From assembly GCA_020740775.1 (NCBI GenBank), contig JAHEWK010000001.1, forward strand, positions 4,898,001 through 4,962,000: DNA of 64,000 bases. The letters are read 5' to 3'. Both the position numbers and the translations under genes were made by a program. Within the stretch, counting starts at the first letter, position 1; each line of letters begins with the position of its first letter. Below are positions 35,004 to 46,217 of this stretch, piece after piece. This DNA comes from Ilyonectria destructans. Lineage: Eukaryota; Ascomycota; Sordariomycetes; Hypocreales; Nectriaceae. Under the pieces are notes generated by a model. The model was given only the letters and a program-made list of their open reading frames with translations, was not told the DNA's origin and made no database searches.

Positions 35004-37206
35004 TCACTTGGTGTCCGATACGTCCAAATTAGAAGCAAGTTGTGCTAGTGTCTCGGTGGTGGACGAGGACGTCCCATGTTCCTGCCGTGCAGCGGCCTGT
35101 GCGGGCAAATCCGAAGCCTGCACCGCTGACTGGTCACCTCCCTGCAAGCCTCCAGCGTCCTTGACAAACTTGGTCAGAAACACGGTTGGCTTCTGCGACG
35201 TATTCTGGGCCGAGTTGATCTGCTCTACTGCACTCTCATACGCTCGGTCGTAGACGTTGAAGTCGACTGCAGTGGGCGAGTCCGAGACAATGTCTGGCGT
35301 TGCCTCATCCATGGCGAAGTCGTCCCGGGCTCCCGTGCCGATGCCGAGGAATCTGGTCTCTTGTTCGCTAATGCCACTATCAGAGCCCTTTGAATCGCCA
35401 TTGCCGTTGCCTATGAGGTTCAGAGCGCGGACCTTTCGTCTCTGAGAGAGAAGTGCTGTAATGACCTCGGCTTTGGCAATGTCCTTGGAGTTGAAGACGC
35501 CCTGGGGAGTGGTGGGGCTCCCGCTCGATGATCGAGCCGCCGTCTCAGAGCGTGTCCTGTCAAGGATAGCTTTGAATTTGCGGATGGCCTTCATAACGCA
35601 TAGCAAGTGGTTGAACTTTCTGGTCAAGGCGCGGCTGACCTCCAACTCGTTCGGGGGCTCCACCATGTTCACGCAATTGTCCTCGGCGCAGAGCAAGGGA
35701 TCGGTCCCATTGCAAGTCACCCAGGTATGGTTCTGAGAAGCCAGTCAGCGTCCAGTGCTCGAAATGGTGGTTTCAGGGAGTACGAACTCGAATCTCCTTC
35801 ATTGTGATGCGAGTCTCTGGGTTCTTGTCCAGCAGCCTGCGAATCAGGTCGACAAAGTCGGGATTCTCATCTTCTGGGATCTGCGGCTCGTCCGACTTGA
35901 TGGCGTCGTACATATCCAGCATGCCGTCTCTGTTGAAAGGGATGCGCCCATACTTGAGGCAGAAGAGCGAGACACCCATAGACCAGATGTCGGCTGCCGT
36001 GCCAGACACATCGCCGTGCTTGCCGCAGAGCTCGGGAGGTAGGAAGGCGGGGGAGCCAGCTGACTTGGATATTCTCATGTTTTGAGGCTTCTCAAATATC
36101 TCCGACACTCCAAAGTCGACGACTTTAAGGACGTCGTCATCGGACAAGAGCAGGTTGTCTGGCTTGATGTCTCGATGGATGACTCCCTGGGCGTGTACTA
36201 GCACGGGGTCAGTCACATATTCGCGATCCACTTCAACGTCACTCACAGTACTCGATAGCCAGGATGAGGTCGCGGAACCAGAAGCGGCACTTTTCCTCGT
36301 CAAACGGCTCAGCTTGCTCGTCCAGTCCGACCTTCATGACGACGCCCCGCTTGCACATCTCCAAGACCATGTAGAGCGAATCTTCTTCAGGGTCATCCAG
36401 GACCTCGATCAGTTGGACCAGATTGGGGTGATTCAACTTCTTCATGACGGCAACTTCCTCTCGGATGAGAAACAGCGCATCCTTGCTCTCACTTTTGCGA
36501 AGACCAGCACCCAGCGGTGTCCCAGGACCGATGCGCTTGGGCCCGCGTGGGCCCAGTCGGAGGATGTTTGACTGGGCGCGCTTTCGCAGGCGAGATTTGG
36601 AGAACTCTTTGACAGCCTAGCGATGGAGGGTCAGCAGGTGCGTTGAGATATGGCAGCTGTGCAGCAGCCTAGTTGTCAAATTGTAGGGACGGCTCACGTA
36701 TTCATTGCCGAATTGGTCTGTAGCCAGGTGGACGGCGCCGTAGGAGCCTCTCCCAATCTCCTCCAAGATTGTGTATTGGTTTACCCGATGGTGGGTTCTC
36801 CCATCGGCATCTTCGTTGGAGAATTCAGTCTGGGCATTCAGTGTCTCCTATTGTAGTCATGAGCCTCTGCACTAGCATACCACGCCTCGCCTCCCCAGCG
36901 CGCGGGGCATGTGACCGGCTCGTACCTTGACTTCGCGATGCGCGCTCGGGGTTCGCTTATGGTGCCGCATAGGGCTGGCATATCGATGCGCCGGGGTTGG
37001 CTCGGTTCTGGCATAGTGATGACGCGATCAGCCAGGCTTCGCGACGAGGCTGCGGGCGCGGGACGTGGCACTTACAGGTGGTGGACGAGGGGCGGCGGAT
37101 GGTCGTCTATGTCGTCGATCTGGACTTGAGGCGCTGGGAAGGTGAAGGAGGGCTTGATCTCGGGAATGGGGGCAGGGACGCCGTCGGAAGGATCCGTGGC
37201 AGGCAT
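35004..37206 (-). CDS. CaMKK/SNF1-activating-type protein kinase (Sak1/Tos3/Ssp1-like)
   Basis: Six exons, complement of 35004-35732, 35788-36197, 36247-36616, 36698-36847, 36926-37007 and 37076-37206, close in frame to 623 aa. The kinase domain spans about 96-386: GRGSYG at 103-108, Lys124 in AVKEF, HRD at 252-254, DFG at 272-274 and PPE at 298-300. An insert of about 45 residues after the VAIK Lys (RKRAQSNILRLGPRGPKR) and the segment THHRVNQYTILEEIGRGSYG are typical of fungal CaMKK-like kinases. These phosphorylate the SNF1/AMPK activation loop and link glucose or calcium signals to metabolism. The 240-residue tail is disordered. Exon 2 (82 nt) was the hard part: only an acceptor ending at 37008 puts it in phase and yields MRHHKRTPSAHREVK before ETLNAQTEF. 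The ATG at 37206 has A at -3. Confidence 0.9.
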
Positions 37207-38344
37207 TATGCCCAGCGCAAGGCGAGGCCACGAAGACGTCGGTAGGAGTGGTAGTGGTGGTGGAGGAGAAGGAGGACGAGGAGTGGGAGGAGGAGCAAGA
37301 AGTTCGGACGGTACTACGTACTTCAAAGAGTTCGGACCTGTGGTGTTGGTGCCCCGCTCCACTCAATGGCCCCGCGACGGCATTCAAACGTCACACTCAC
37401 ACTCGCACAATTGGGTCTCGCGCGTACGAGCACAGCACCAACCCGGAAAATGTGGGAGGATGAAGAAGAAGAAGAAGAGAAGAGGCCAGGAAACAAAAGT
37501 GAATCGATTGGGGGTGTGAGAGAAGAGGGAAGAAAAAGCAGTCTGGACAACGCCGAGCCAGGTCAAGTGGTCAGCCCAGCTGAGCTGTGGCTACAGAGAC
37601 TACCGCTAAAAGGGGACCACAGGGCGAATGGCTTGTTCGTAGCATGTGCACGCCGGGCCGGCGAGCGGGGGACGCTTACTACCCCTGGGTAGGGCTGGAT
37701 TCCAGGCCCTAGCGAGAGGACGGTAAGTACTTCCAACGGGATGGTCGCTGCGCCGTGGGGGCTGCAGTCCAGGTTGATTAGATGGGACTTTGGTAGGTGG
37801 TCAGCGTTCGCGTTCGCTCTCATTTCGTCTCATGTAAGGCCGTGAGTGTGTGGTACCGAACAAAGGAATCAATCGTCTGGACTGGGGCTAATAACTAGTT
37901 CCGTTCAGTGGGCGGCGGGGCCGCAGCGCGGGAACTGCTGGACCCCCGGCCGCCAGATCCCCCGTCATCCACTGGACGTGAGCGACCTTCGCTGACGTTT
38001 CACTGGGGTGCCCCCTGAAGGACCCCTTGAGGCTCAGCGCGCGCGCAGCAGCAGCAGGCGACCGGCTCCCTACCCTAGAGCGCCCCCCCCCCCCCCCCCC
38101 CGGCCTCCGGCAATCTGGAGCCACCAAGACGTCAGTCGGGGGTCGCATCCAATTGCAACGTCGACTCCCAACATACCACCAGCTACAGCTACAGCTCCAA
38201 CCCGCCATCCCAGCTCGACGCTCGCCCTCGTGAATCCACGGCGCATCGCATTCCTTGCCCTCGACGCTCGACGACCTCCTCTACAAGCATCCCCTCGCTG
38301 GACCAGGTGCACAGCTGCCCTGGTCCCCCTTGACCGACGACACC
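37207..38344. promoter_or_regulatory. Divergent promoter region, kinase / BET5
   Basis: This 1.14-kb region has no gene of its own. The left third is purine-rich on the plus strand (a CT-rich leader of the kinase). A C19 tract lies at 38083, about 240 bp before the BET5 start. Confidence 0.5.
38083..38101 (+). repeat. Poly-C tract (19 C)
   Basis: An uninterrupted run of 19 C in the promoter-proximal region of BET5. It could be length-variable or affected by sequencing error. Confidence 0.8.
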
Positions 38345-39022
38345 ATGACCGTCTACTCTTTCCACATATTCGACCGCCACAGTACGACATGATCTCCTCC
38401 TCCTCACTCTCCCCCCCACGATGCTCTTCCGTTTCCTCCACTAACGCCTCTCCTTCGCTCCAGCTGAATGCGTCTACTCTAAATCCTGGGTCCAGCACCC
38501 GCAGAACCCGGACACGCCCGCCAGCGCCGGCGGTGCCCCGGCGACCACCACGACGTCGCACACCTCCTCGGACGAGGCGAAGCTCATATTCGGCACCATC
38601 TTTTCCCTGCGCAACATGGTCCGCAAGCTCGGCGGCGACGACGATGCCTTTATCAGCTTCCGCACCGCCCAGTACAAGCTTCACTTCTACGAAACCCCCG
38701 CGAACCTGCGCTTCGTCATCCTCACCGACACCGTGACGCCGAGCATGCGCAATGTCCTGCACCAGATTTACATCAACTTGTGGGTTGAGTACGGTATGTA
38801 CACCCGTCTCTACGTTCATCTCCTCGCTGCGGGAACACTCCGCTCGGGAGTTGGGAAGCGCCGAGACGAATGGACTGGCTACGAGTGAGGATGTTATGCT
38901 GACATGTGGCGTTGACAGTGGTGAAAAATCCCCTAGCCCCTGTTGAACACAAGGGCGGCGACGGAGTCAAAAACGAGCTCTTTGAGCTGGGTCTGGATCA
39001 ATTCATTAGGGGACTCATATGA
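38345..39022 (+). CDS. bet5: TRAPP complex subunit BET5 (TRAPPC1)
   Basis: Three exons (38345-38381, 38464-38793, 38919-39022) give 156 aa, against 159 in yeast Bet5. It has the longin-like sybindin fold: the start MTVYSFHIFDRHTECVYSKSW, then a helix EEAKLIFGTIFSLRNMVRKL-like, then YKLHFYETPANLRFVILTD and the C-terminal helix MRNVLHQIYINLWVEYVVKNP. Bet5 is part of the core of all TRAPP complexes, the Ypt1/Rab1 exchange factors that tether ER-derived vesicles at the Golgi. A Ser/Thr/Ala-rich loop (about 27-40) is longer than in animals. The 37-nt first exon is supported by a CACTAAC branch site in intron 1. It is convergent with PEX3. Confidence 0.95.
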
Positions 39023-39580
39023 GCATCCTCGGCAACCCACGAGGTGTCGCAGGAAATTCACCCCCTTTCGCCTTTCGGGGACCGACGGCCCGAAAAAACG
39101 AAGGATGCCAGCCCATGAAGGAGCCCGCCAGGAGGAACCTCTAGCGAGTGACGACGGGATCCGGCTCATCACCTTCTCCGGTTGTGCCAGTTATTAGTGT
39201 CCAAAGCCCTCGATCGCCCCTCTCCCTCCTCCGGGCGCCTCGGCCTGTCCAGACGACAAGCTGGCACGTGGAACCGACGGCAGCGGGAAAAGAAGACGGC
39301 GTCAGGGAGCCAACCTCCCAGCGTCAAGGAGGAGGTTGTACGGGGTTACTCAAAATAGAGGAAGAAACGAAGACAGTAGATAGCTATACCCAACGCCGAA
39401 ATCTCCGGCACCAATGTTACACGGGATATCCCCGAATTCACCCTAAAAGCTATACTCTGCTCTACCCTGAAGTTTGTGTATGTGTGATTGATCCAATGTA
39501 TCCGCCCTTTATGGTTCCATCCATCCCTGCCTGATCGTTTCGCCCCGTGTTTGAATATACATACATTGACCGCCGTTTCT
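39023..39580. other. Convergent intergenic region
   Basis: A 558-bp gap between the stops of BET5 and PEX3. It should hold both 3' untranslated regions. Nothing else is visible. Confidence 0.5.
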
Positions 39581-41263
39581 TTACTGGTCGACGGCCCGGT
39601 TCCACGCACTCTCGAACCCCCCTTGATTATCCACCATGACGATGCTGGATTCGCCCTGGCTTTGCGTCCCCTTGTTGGTCTGCGAGGCTGGTGCGCTCAC
39701 GTCCACGGCGCTCTCCATCAGACCGTCATCGCGGATTTCCGTCTCCCAGTTGCTAGAGTAGACGACGGCGGCAAATGCCTCCAGGTCACGCACCAGCTCC
39801 ATCCGCTGCAGGTACTCATTGGGCATGCCGTTGCCGATGACGTGTGCCTGGCGCGTCAGCACCGACAGGATCTTGGGCAACAAGATGACCTTGGAGCGCT
39901 GCTGGTCCTTGAGCTCCGGGGTGACGATGCCGTCCGTGGCTGGAAGCTGAAAGGCCTCGGTAGACAGCTTGTTGTCAACGAGGTAGGAAAAGCCGGAGTC
40001 CAGGAGCAGTGTGAGAACATGAGAAAAGGAAGGAGACTCGATGAGGTCGGCAGTCTCGTCGAGAAGACGCCTCAGGATAGCGGGGGATGAGGGATGGGAT
40101 CCCTCGGCCGGAGCATCTTCGAGGATGCCAGACTCGCGAATCACCTCGTCCTCCTGATCCTTAGGTGGGAGGAGAAACTTGAGCCAATCGGCCTTTCGGC
40201 GCTCCTCGATAGTCGCTCCCTCAACCAGCTTTCTAACCTCCATCGTCAGGTCCGAGAAACGCTCGAAGCTGAGCAGGTCGCGGGGGCTCAGGCTGCCAAA
40301 GACGGTCCGCACGGCGCTCTCCACCCGGCCGCTAAGGTCCGCCCAGCCCCTGTTCAGCAGCCACCAGCTGAAGGTCAGATATTTGCGGTTCGTGCCAAAG
40401 TCGCTTCCGTATGACTGCCCCGTGTTGTCATCGTCGTTGTTCTCGAGGCTGATGGTCGCCTGCTGGGCACCCGTCGCAAGGGCCACTACGCTGGAGAGGT
40501 AGCTCCTTCGGCCGAGCAGGTTGAGTTGGACCCGCGTCAGCAACGTCAACAGCGCGAGGGTGTAGATCAGGGTGAAGGATCTGGTCAATGCTACCGTAGA
40601 TGTTAGCTTTCTGCATTGGAAGACATAAGAGAAACCACAATGGTTACTCACCGCTAATGGTCACGTCATCCCACAGCTGTCGCTTGGTCTTTCGAGCTTT
40701 GGTGGCTCCTCCGTCCTGTTGGCCATTGTCCCCTCCGGCATTGAAGGGTGACGGCGTCGTGATCTGACTGGCGTGAACTCCGCTCTCGCTCTGCATACTA
40801 GCACTAATCATGCTCTTGCTATCGTCCTCGGTCAAAGTAGTATCGGCGATGCTCGGGGGCGTGGTGTTTTCGGCGGCACCGTTCTTGACGGCCTTGGCGG
40901 CTTTCATCTGCTGAATCTCATATGTGATTTGTTCTGTGTTCATGGCCTCGAGGATGGCGGTCGTGGCTGACGGGAGCAGGGCCAGGACGGTGAAGGTACA
41001 GTCCTCCTGATTCTGTTCGAAGCGGCGTCGCAGGCTATACGGGGCGTGGTCAGTCAGTCGCCGACCAGGTGGAGATAGATGGGGAGCATGGGCGGTAAGA
41101 CGTACTTCTCCTTGGCGATGCGGTCACTGCTCATGCGCTCGCGCGCATCATTGATCTTGGTGATGACATATTGAGTGGCGACGTAGCCAGCACCAATGAC
41201 GCCGACACCAACGGCGATGGGCGTCCGGTTATGGCGCAACCAGCGCCGGGCAGACGAGAACAT
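39581..41263 (-). CDS. pex3: Peroxin-3 (PEX3)
   Basis: Three exons, complement of 39581-40590, 40652-41034 and 41106-41263, give 516 aa, normal for filamentous fungi. The N-terminus carries a basic start (MFSSARRWLRHNRTP), one membrane segment at about 15-35 and the Pex3 signature NLRRRFEQNQEDCTFTVLALLP. A second family block is SFTLIYTLALLTLLTRVQLNLLGRRSYL near 190-215. Pex3 sits in the peroxisomal membrane, docks Pex19 for import of other membrane proteins, and also serves pexophagy and inheritance receptors. A disordered Asn/Gly/Ser linker (about 100-170) precedes the second block. Its start lies 804 bp from that of ATG101, transcribed the other way. Confidence 0.96.
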
Positions 41264-42067
41264 GGTGTAGACGGCGGCGGACAGGGTCAAAATTGGCTAA
41301 CGGTTCATGGGGGAAGCTGTGTGTATTATAGAAGGCGACGGATCGAGATGTGGCCAGGTGATGCGAGCATGTGCGAGGGCAAAAGAGCCCTGTCTCTTGG
41401 ATGGGGAACGACCGTTGGAGCGTTGTACACGTGTGCGTTGACGGATGGGTTAAGTTCGAGGATGGAGAGGGGAGAGGGTCGAATTCGGTTGTCGTCGTTG
41501 GGTTCGGTAAGGTAGGTAGAGACGGGAGTTGTTAGCAGCCAGTTACCGGACCTCGGCCCCAGAAAATGCAAGCATAGTATGGATCGTGGATGGATATGAT
41601 ATTATGCGGAGGTGGAGGAGGTGCGCAGCGTGTACCTTATGTGTGGCTGGTGAGTGAATGATGGCTGGTGCATTGAGTGGATCCCGGGGCGCCGTGGCAT
41701 GTGCATCCGGCGGCGGCTTTATCTCTTATCGTCTATATCTTATCGCGCGCCTGCTGCTTGTGGCAAGGTACTACGTAGTACATGCCTCTGCAGCTTGTAC
41801 TGTAGGTAGGTACCGGAGGCACTTTCCCGCTGTTGTCATCCGACCCGGGCGAACCTTACTCAACTCGGCTAATCTACACCAAAGACCGGGCCCACACGCC
41901 GCCTCATTGCCCCTCCGCAATGTCAGCTCAGCAAAGTGACGTTGAGAGTTTTCAAGGCCGGCGTCAAGCATCTTCAATCTTCAACTTCAACTTCAACGTC
42001 AGCCTCCTCTTCTCCCACAACAATGATCCTGGCCGCGCAGAATCGCCTACACGACACCGCCCGCGCC
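41264..42067. promoter_or_regulatory. Shared divergent promoter, PEX3 / ATG101
   Basis: This 804-bp region lies between two divergent start codons. It has a TACTACGTAGTACAT palindrome-like element near 41769 and a TAGGTAGGTACC stretch at 41804. No gene is seen. Confidence 0.55.
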
Positions 42068-43005
42068 ATGGACCAGCAAGAGCCCCCCGAGTTCATACTC
42101 GACGTCTTTGCTGATCCCCGCTCCGTCCGCGACGTCGTCAAAGGTCAGCAGCGCCCCCTCCATTCCCTTTCCTCGTCCCGCTACCCTATACCACATCCCC
42201 CCGCAATACCGGAAGCGTCATCTACCACTTCGTACACCAGCATACGTTGCATACCTCGTCTTCTTTCCTCGGATGCTGTTTATCTCTCGAATGTCGCTAA
42301 CAGCAGACGTAGGCATCCTGCACACCATCTTCTTCCACCGCTTCTTCCCGTCCCTCACCCCGCAGACCCGCGAGGTCCTCGACCTAACCCTCCCCTACGT
42401 CGACGATGACGAGCTCGAGATCATGATTGAGCAGCGCGCTACCGCCCTCGAGAGCCAACTCGACGCCCAGCGCTCCTCCACAAGCGGTAATGCCAACGCC
42501 ACCAGCAACAGCGGCGCCCCGGGCGGTGGTCGCGGCCAGCTCGTCGTTCAGTTCTTTGAGAAGCGTCGCCGCAAGGCCTGGCTGTCCCGTGGTGATGAGG
42601 AGGTCTGTTGGGAGTGCTGGACCATCAAGGTGACAGTGGCAGAGCCCAGGACTGAAAGCGGTGCGTACAATCCAGAAACCCGTTCCCTCTGCTCGTTTGC
42701 CCCAGCTCGATCGGGATGCGCCGTCCTCCGACACCGGCAATACTCATCACAACAAATACAACCCCAATGCCCTTCTACTACTCAGGCTGGACCCAATACT
42801 AACTATCAGTATCGCAGAAAGAGCAAAGGTCCGCCGCGCCATGGAACAAACCCTCCTGACCACCGCCATGAAGATTGTCACATTCGCCAACACCCACAAA
42901 GACCACATACCCCCGATTACCACACAAGGCACCAACCCGTTCCCCTACAAGATCAACCTCGACCAAAAGGAGACGAGCTGGGCCACCCGCATGCGCATCT
43001 ACTAG
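42068..43005 (+). CDS. atg101: Autophagy-related protein ATG101 (HORMA domain)
   Basis: Three exons (42068-42143, 42313-42660, 42818-43005) give 203 aa. The start MDQQEPPEFILDVFADPRSVRDVVKG and the following ILHTIFFHRFFPSL are the typical N-terminus of ATG101. The rest forms the HORMA fold, with LVVQFFEKRRRKAWLSRGDEEVCWECW and the end INLDQKETSWATRMRIY. ATG101 pairs with the HORMA domain of ATG13 in the ATG1 initiation complex; it is kept in filamentous fungi but lost from budding yeast. A Ser/Asn/Gly-rich insert lies at about 73-95. Intron 2 has a perfect TACTAAC branch site and a GTGCGT donor. An in-frame ATG 45 nt upstream (42023) could give a 15-residue extension; I prefer 42068 because it matches the family start. 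Confidence 0.95.
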
Positions 43006-43967
43006 TAGCAAAAGCGGCTGCAGCACATGTATACGTTATTGGGTTTCCCTGTCCGTTGGATATTTCTCCAACTCTAGGGGTTAGTTAGAGATGGGCGAAG
43101 GGCTCATGCACGATGGAACTGTCGCTCTGTACATACAACATCTTAATTTGGGCATGGGCATCATGGGCGTTCAGGAGGCGGAGTCACGGTCAGGGTTTTA
43201 GCTGCCAGTAATAGATACCCCGTTGACATGGCTGACTCGGTGAATACACGATAATTATATAACATGCATTTCCCAAGACGTGGCTGACTGACCTGACCAA
43301 CCTGACTGATCTCGTAAAAAGCAACATGTATGATGGATGGATCGAAGTTCTGACTCGAATTTCGACTGACGAGCCACAGTCATTGCCGAGGAAGCTGCTC
43401 TCACACTGAAAGGACACTCTCCACCCTTTGCACACAGCAAACAACTTAGGAGGTACACAAAGTTTGTAGTGACAGCAATATAAAACAATGTTATTGAGTC
43501 CAGAACACAAGAGATATCATGCTAGCCTAGTAATCAGACGGCTCTTCCTAACCCAAGTCGAGCCCAATCTCAGCCAACGCAAGAGCACACGTACTCAACC
43601 AATCCTTTCCATCTCCCCGGTAGAATCCAAACTCCGGGCAGCAAAGCATACAAAGTAAACAAAGCAAAAAGCAAAAAAACAACAACGCAACCAAGCATAG
43701 ATCCCAAATGACCATCCAGTATCCCGAGCCTTGCGAGCGTACGCGCCCGAAATCATCATTATCGTCAATAGCCAGCCGCGAAGCTATCGGAGAGCACGGC
43801 TACGTGCCGAACCTCTTTGTTCTACTCCACAGCGGACAAGCCCAACGTCTAACTCGCCACGGGTGAGCCAGACACAGCTATATCTCGACCAAGTTGTTGT
43901 GTTTTTCTTCGTCAAGTCATTAATATTCATCATTATGCTTCTTTCGTAATCCCAGCGACTTCACCAC
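43006..43967. other. Convergent intergenic region
   Basis: A 0.96-kb gap between the stops of ATG101 and the forkhead gene. It is moderately AT-rich and should hold both 3' untranslated regions. No gene is seen. Confidence 0.5.
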
Positions 43968-46217
43968 CTAGAAAGCAGTAGAATAGCTTCGACCCAGACC
44001 GGGCTTGCTGCCCTTGGAGCCTTTATTTTGTGAACCAGACCCAATCTTCTCAAAACCCTGGAGAATATCGAGACCAGAAAAGTCTGTGACTTCTGTGTTG
44101 CCGTGGGAAATGAAGTCGACAGGATCAATCATCAACCCTGGCCAGTCGCCATCACCAGGAATCTCCAAAAGGCCCGAGTATTTCGAAGGGGATTGGTTTC
44201 GGATCGGGGATTGCTGGAACAGCTTTGATGGCGAACCGAGGTCTTCGAAGACTTTGCTCGGGGTTTCGAGAAACTGGACAGGCGTATCCGGAGCCTTGAG
44301 CAAGGGAGCCGAAGCAATAGATTTCTTCATAGTGGAGTTCGTGATTTCACCTAAAGCTGATGTGGAGAAGGATCTGTCAAAGCGAGCACGTTTTGCGGAA
44401 CGCTTCACTGGAGAGCCGTCTGCGGCGTTGGTAGCAAATACATTCTCATCCATGCTGGTGAGATCCTGAAAGATATCAAAGTCGGCAGTGTTGAGGACAT
44501 CATCGAAGTTGTAGGCCGTCTCATCGAGGTTGAAGGCAGGGCTCCATGGCACAGCGTCGTCGGCGACACCGGTGACACGGCGGAGTGGGGACTGAAGCAT
44601 GTGGCGAACCTTGTCTCGGTGGATGCGAAGGTTGGTGTTTGGGGAGACCGAAGGAGGTGGGCGAACGGGAGGTTTCATCTTGACGATTGGCGTGAGCGGA
44701 GGGAGCATTTGGTTCTCGTGGTTCTGTCGCAGTGGTGAAGAAGATACAGGACCAAAGGCGGAGTAAGATCGGGACTTGGTCGGGCTGAAGGGAGATGAGC
44801 CTCGCAATCGTGCAATCTCTTCCTCGGCACGTCCCCGCTTGATTCGAGGTCGATCGGCCTCGGAGGTAAGCAAAAGGGCCTTTTGGTTTGGTCGCATCAC
44901 TGATGACTCGAGCGAGGAAATGTAGCCACTGTCGTCCATGGAAGCAAACTTGCGCTTATGGGATCGGGTGATGGATGATGCAGGATTGCGGGAGATTGGA
45001 GGAGGAGTGTTGCTTCGGGGCTCTTGATGCCGAGAGACTGGAGGCGAGGAATGCATGGCTGCGGGGAGGGGCGAATAGAGGGATGAGTCAAGAATATCGT
45101 TGTCTCCAGCCTTATCCGCAGCGTCCTCGGGGCCGGCGTTATCAGAAACGGGAATGGTGGCATCGGATGAAAGCTCTACTGGCATCGACATGGTTGCCTG
45201 CGAGGTAGGAAGAGGTGGCAGGAGAGACTGGCTGATGGGCATCGGTGGAGGCAGGGTGGGCTCCTGCATAGGTTGGGGAGCAGGCCGTGAGGGTTCAAGG
45301 CGGGTCGACATAACTGGGAGGTTCTCGGCTGTGGGGGCGGATTTGCGAGTGGGTTTCTCCTTAAGGAACTGAGACTCGGTGCCAGGCTCAATGCCCCAGT
45401 AGTTGCCCTTGCCGGGGTCGTCCTTGGGTCGCTCGATCTTGATAAAGTTCTTGTGAAGGCTCAGGTTATGACGGATGCTATTTTGCCAACCGGCATCGGT
45501 AGGGCTGTAGAAAGAGTAGTGGTCACTGATCCACTTGTAAATTTGAGCGAGCGTCAGGCGATGCATAGGAGATCGAAGGATGGCCATTCCAATTAGCTGG
45601 GCGTAGCTGTGAGGTGGTTTTGCGCCGTCGTCGATGATGACAGGGAAGGAGTCGGGGTGAGGGATGGTGGTGGTGGGCTCCGTCTTGATCTTCTTCGAGG
45701 GTCTCGAGTCCTTGATAGGGGCGGCATCCATGAGTCCTCGCTTGCCGTTGGGCTTGTGGTGGTAGTTTTCGACGGAAAGGTTGATGGTGGCAGGGGCCGG
45801 GAATATTTGAGGGTGGACGTTCTCCTTTCCATAAGCGAAGCTGGCGTCCATCGAGTGTCTTTGGGGACCGGTCTTGAACTTTGAGAGGTAAGGTCTCTTG
45901 TGTAGGGAGTCGGTGTTGTGTCCCTTGCCCGAGGGAGGAGCCATGGCGACCATATTCAATTTACTGCCGTGGGAGGAGCCGAGGGTAGATTGAGGTGACG
46001 ACATGGGCCTCGTCTTGAAAGGAGAGTAGGTTTGGTGAGAGGCGGCGGGTGGGTTGAGGACGACGTTGGAGTTTGAGCTCGTCAGGGGGCGGCGGTTAGG
46101 CTTCGAGACGGCGGGCATGGGTGCGTGACTGGTCATAGGGGCGGCGTTCTCGAATAGGTCGTCTTGGAAGATGTGCAGCGGCTCGTTTGAGGCCGGAAAA
46201 CGCGTGTTCCTGGCCAT
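43968..46217 (-). CDS. Forkhead transcription factor, HCM1-like
   Basis: A single uninterrupted exon of 749 aa. The forkhead (winged-helix) domain lies at about 199-290: KPPHSYAQLIGMAIL, LTLAQIYKWISDHY, recognition helix WQNSIRHNLSLHKNF, then the wing GKGNYWGIEPG. A basic SRPSKKIK motif just before it may be a nuclear signal. There is no FHA domain, which argues against Fkh1/Fkh2 and for the HCM1/Sep1 type that drives S-phase and septation genes. A KEN box lies at 131-133. The C-terminal half is Ser/Pro-rich with many SP/TP sites, as expected for a Cdk-regulated factor. The start at 46217 is the first ATG of the frame. More than 6 kb upstream is free of genes. Confidence 0.93.
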   Translation of the reverse strand: MARNTRFPASNEPLHIFQDDLFENAAPMTSHAPMPAVSKPNRRPLTSSNSNVVLNPPAASHQTYSPFKTRPMSSPQSTLGSSHGSKLNMVAMAPPSGKGHNTDSLHKRPYLSKFKTGPQRHSMDASFAYGKENVHPQIFPAPATINLSVENYHHKPNGKRGLMDAAPIKDSRPSKKIKTEPTTTIPHPDSFPVIIDDGAKPPHSYAQLIGMAILRSPMHRLTLAQIYKWISDHYSFYSPTDAGWQNSIRHNLSLHKNFIKIERPKDDPGKGNYWGIEPGTESQFLKEKPTRKSAPTAENLPVMSTRLEPSRPAPQPMQEPTLPPPMPISQSLLPPLPTSQATMSMPVELSSDATIPVSDNAGPEDAADKAGDNDILDSSLYSPLPAAMHSSPPVSRHQEPRSNTPPPISRNPASSITRSHKRKFASMDDSGYISSLESSVMRPNQKALLLTSEADRPRIKRGRAEEEIARLRGSSPFSPTKSRSYSAFGPVSSSPLRQNHENQMLPPLTPIVKMKPPVRPPPSVSPNTNLRIHRDKVRHMLQSPLRRVTGVADDAVPWSPAFNLDETAYNFDDVLNTADFDIFQDLTSMDENVFATNAADGSPVKRSAKRARFDRSFSTSALGEITNSTMKKSIASAPLLKAPDTPVQFLETPSKVFEDLGSPSKLFQQSPIRNQSPSKYSGLLEIPGDGDWPGLMIDPVDFISHGNTEVTDFSGLDILQGFEKIGSGSQNKGSKGSKPGLGRSYSTAF

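Noticed and set aside
38008..38819. 242- and 249-codon frames on both strands over BET5
   Set aside because: They overlap the BET5 exons in the wrong frame and include the C19 tract; the BET5 model is far better supported.
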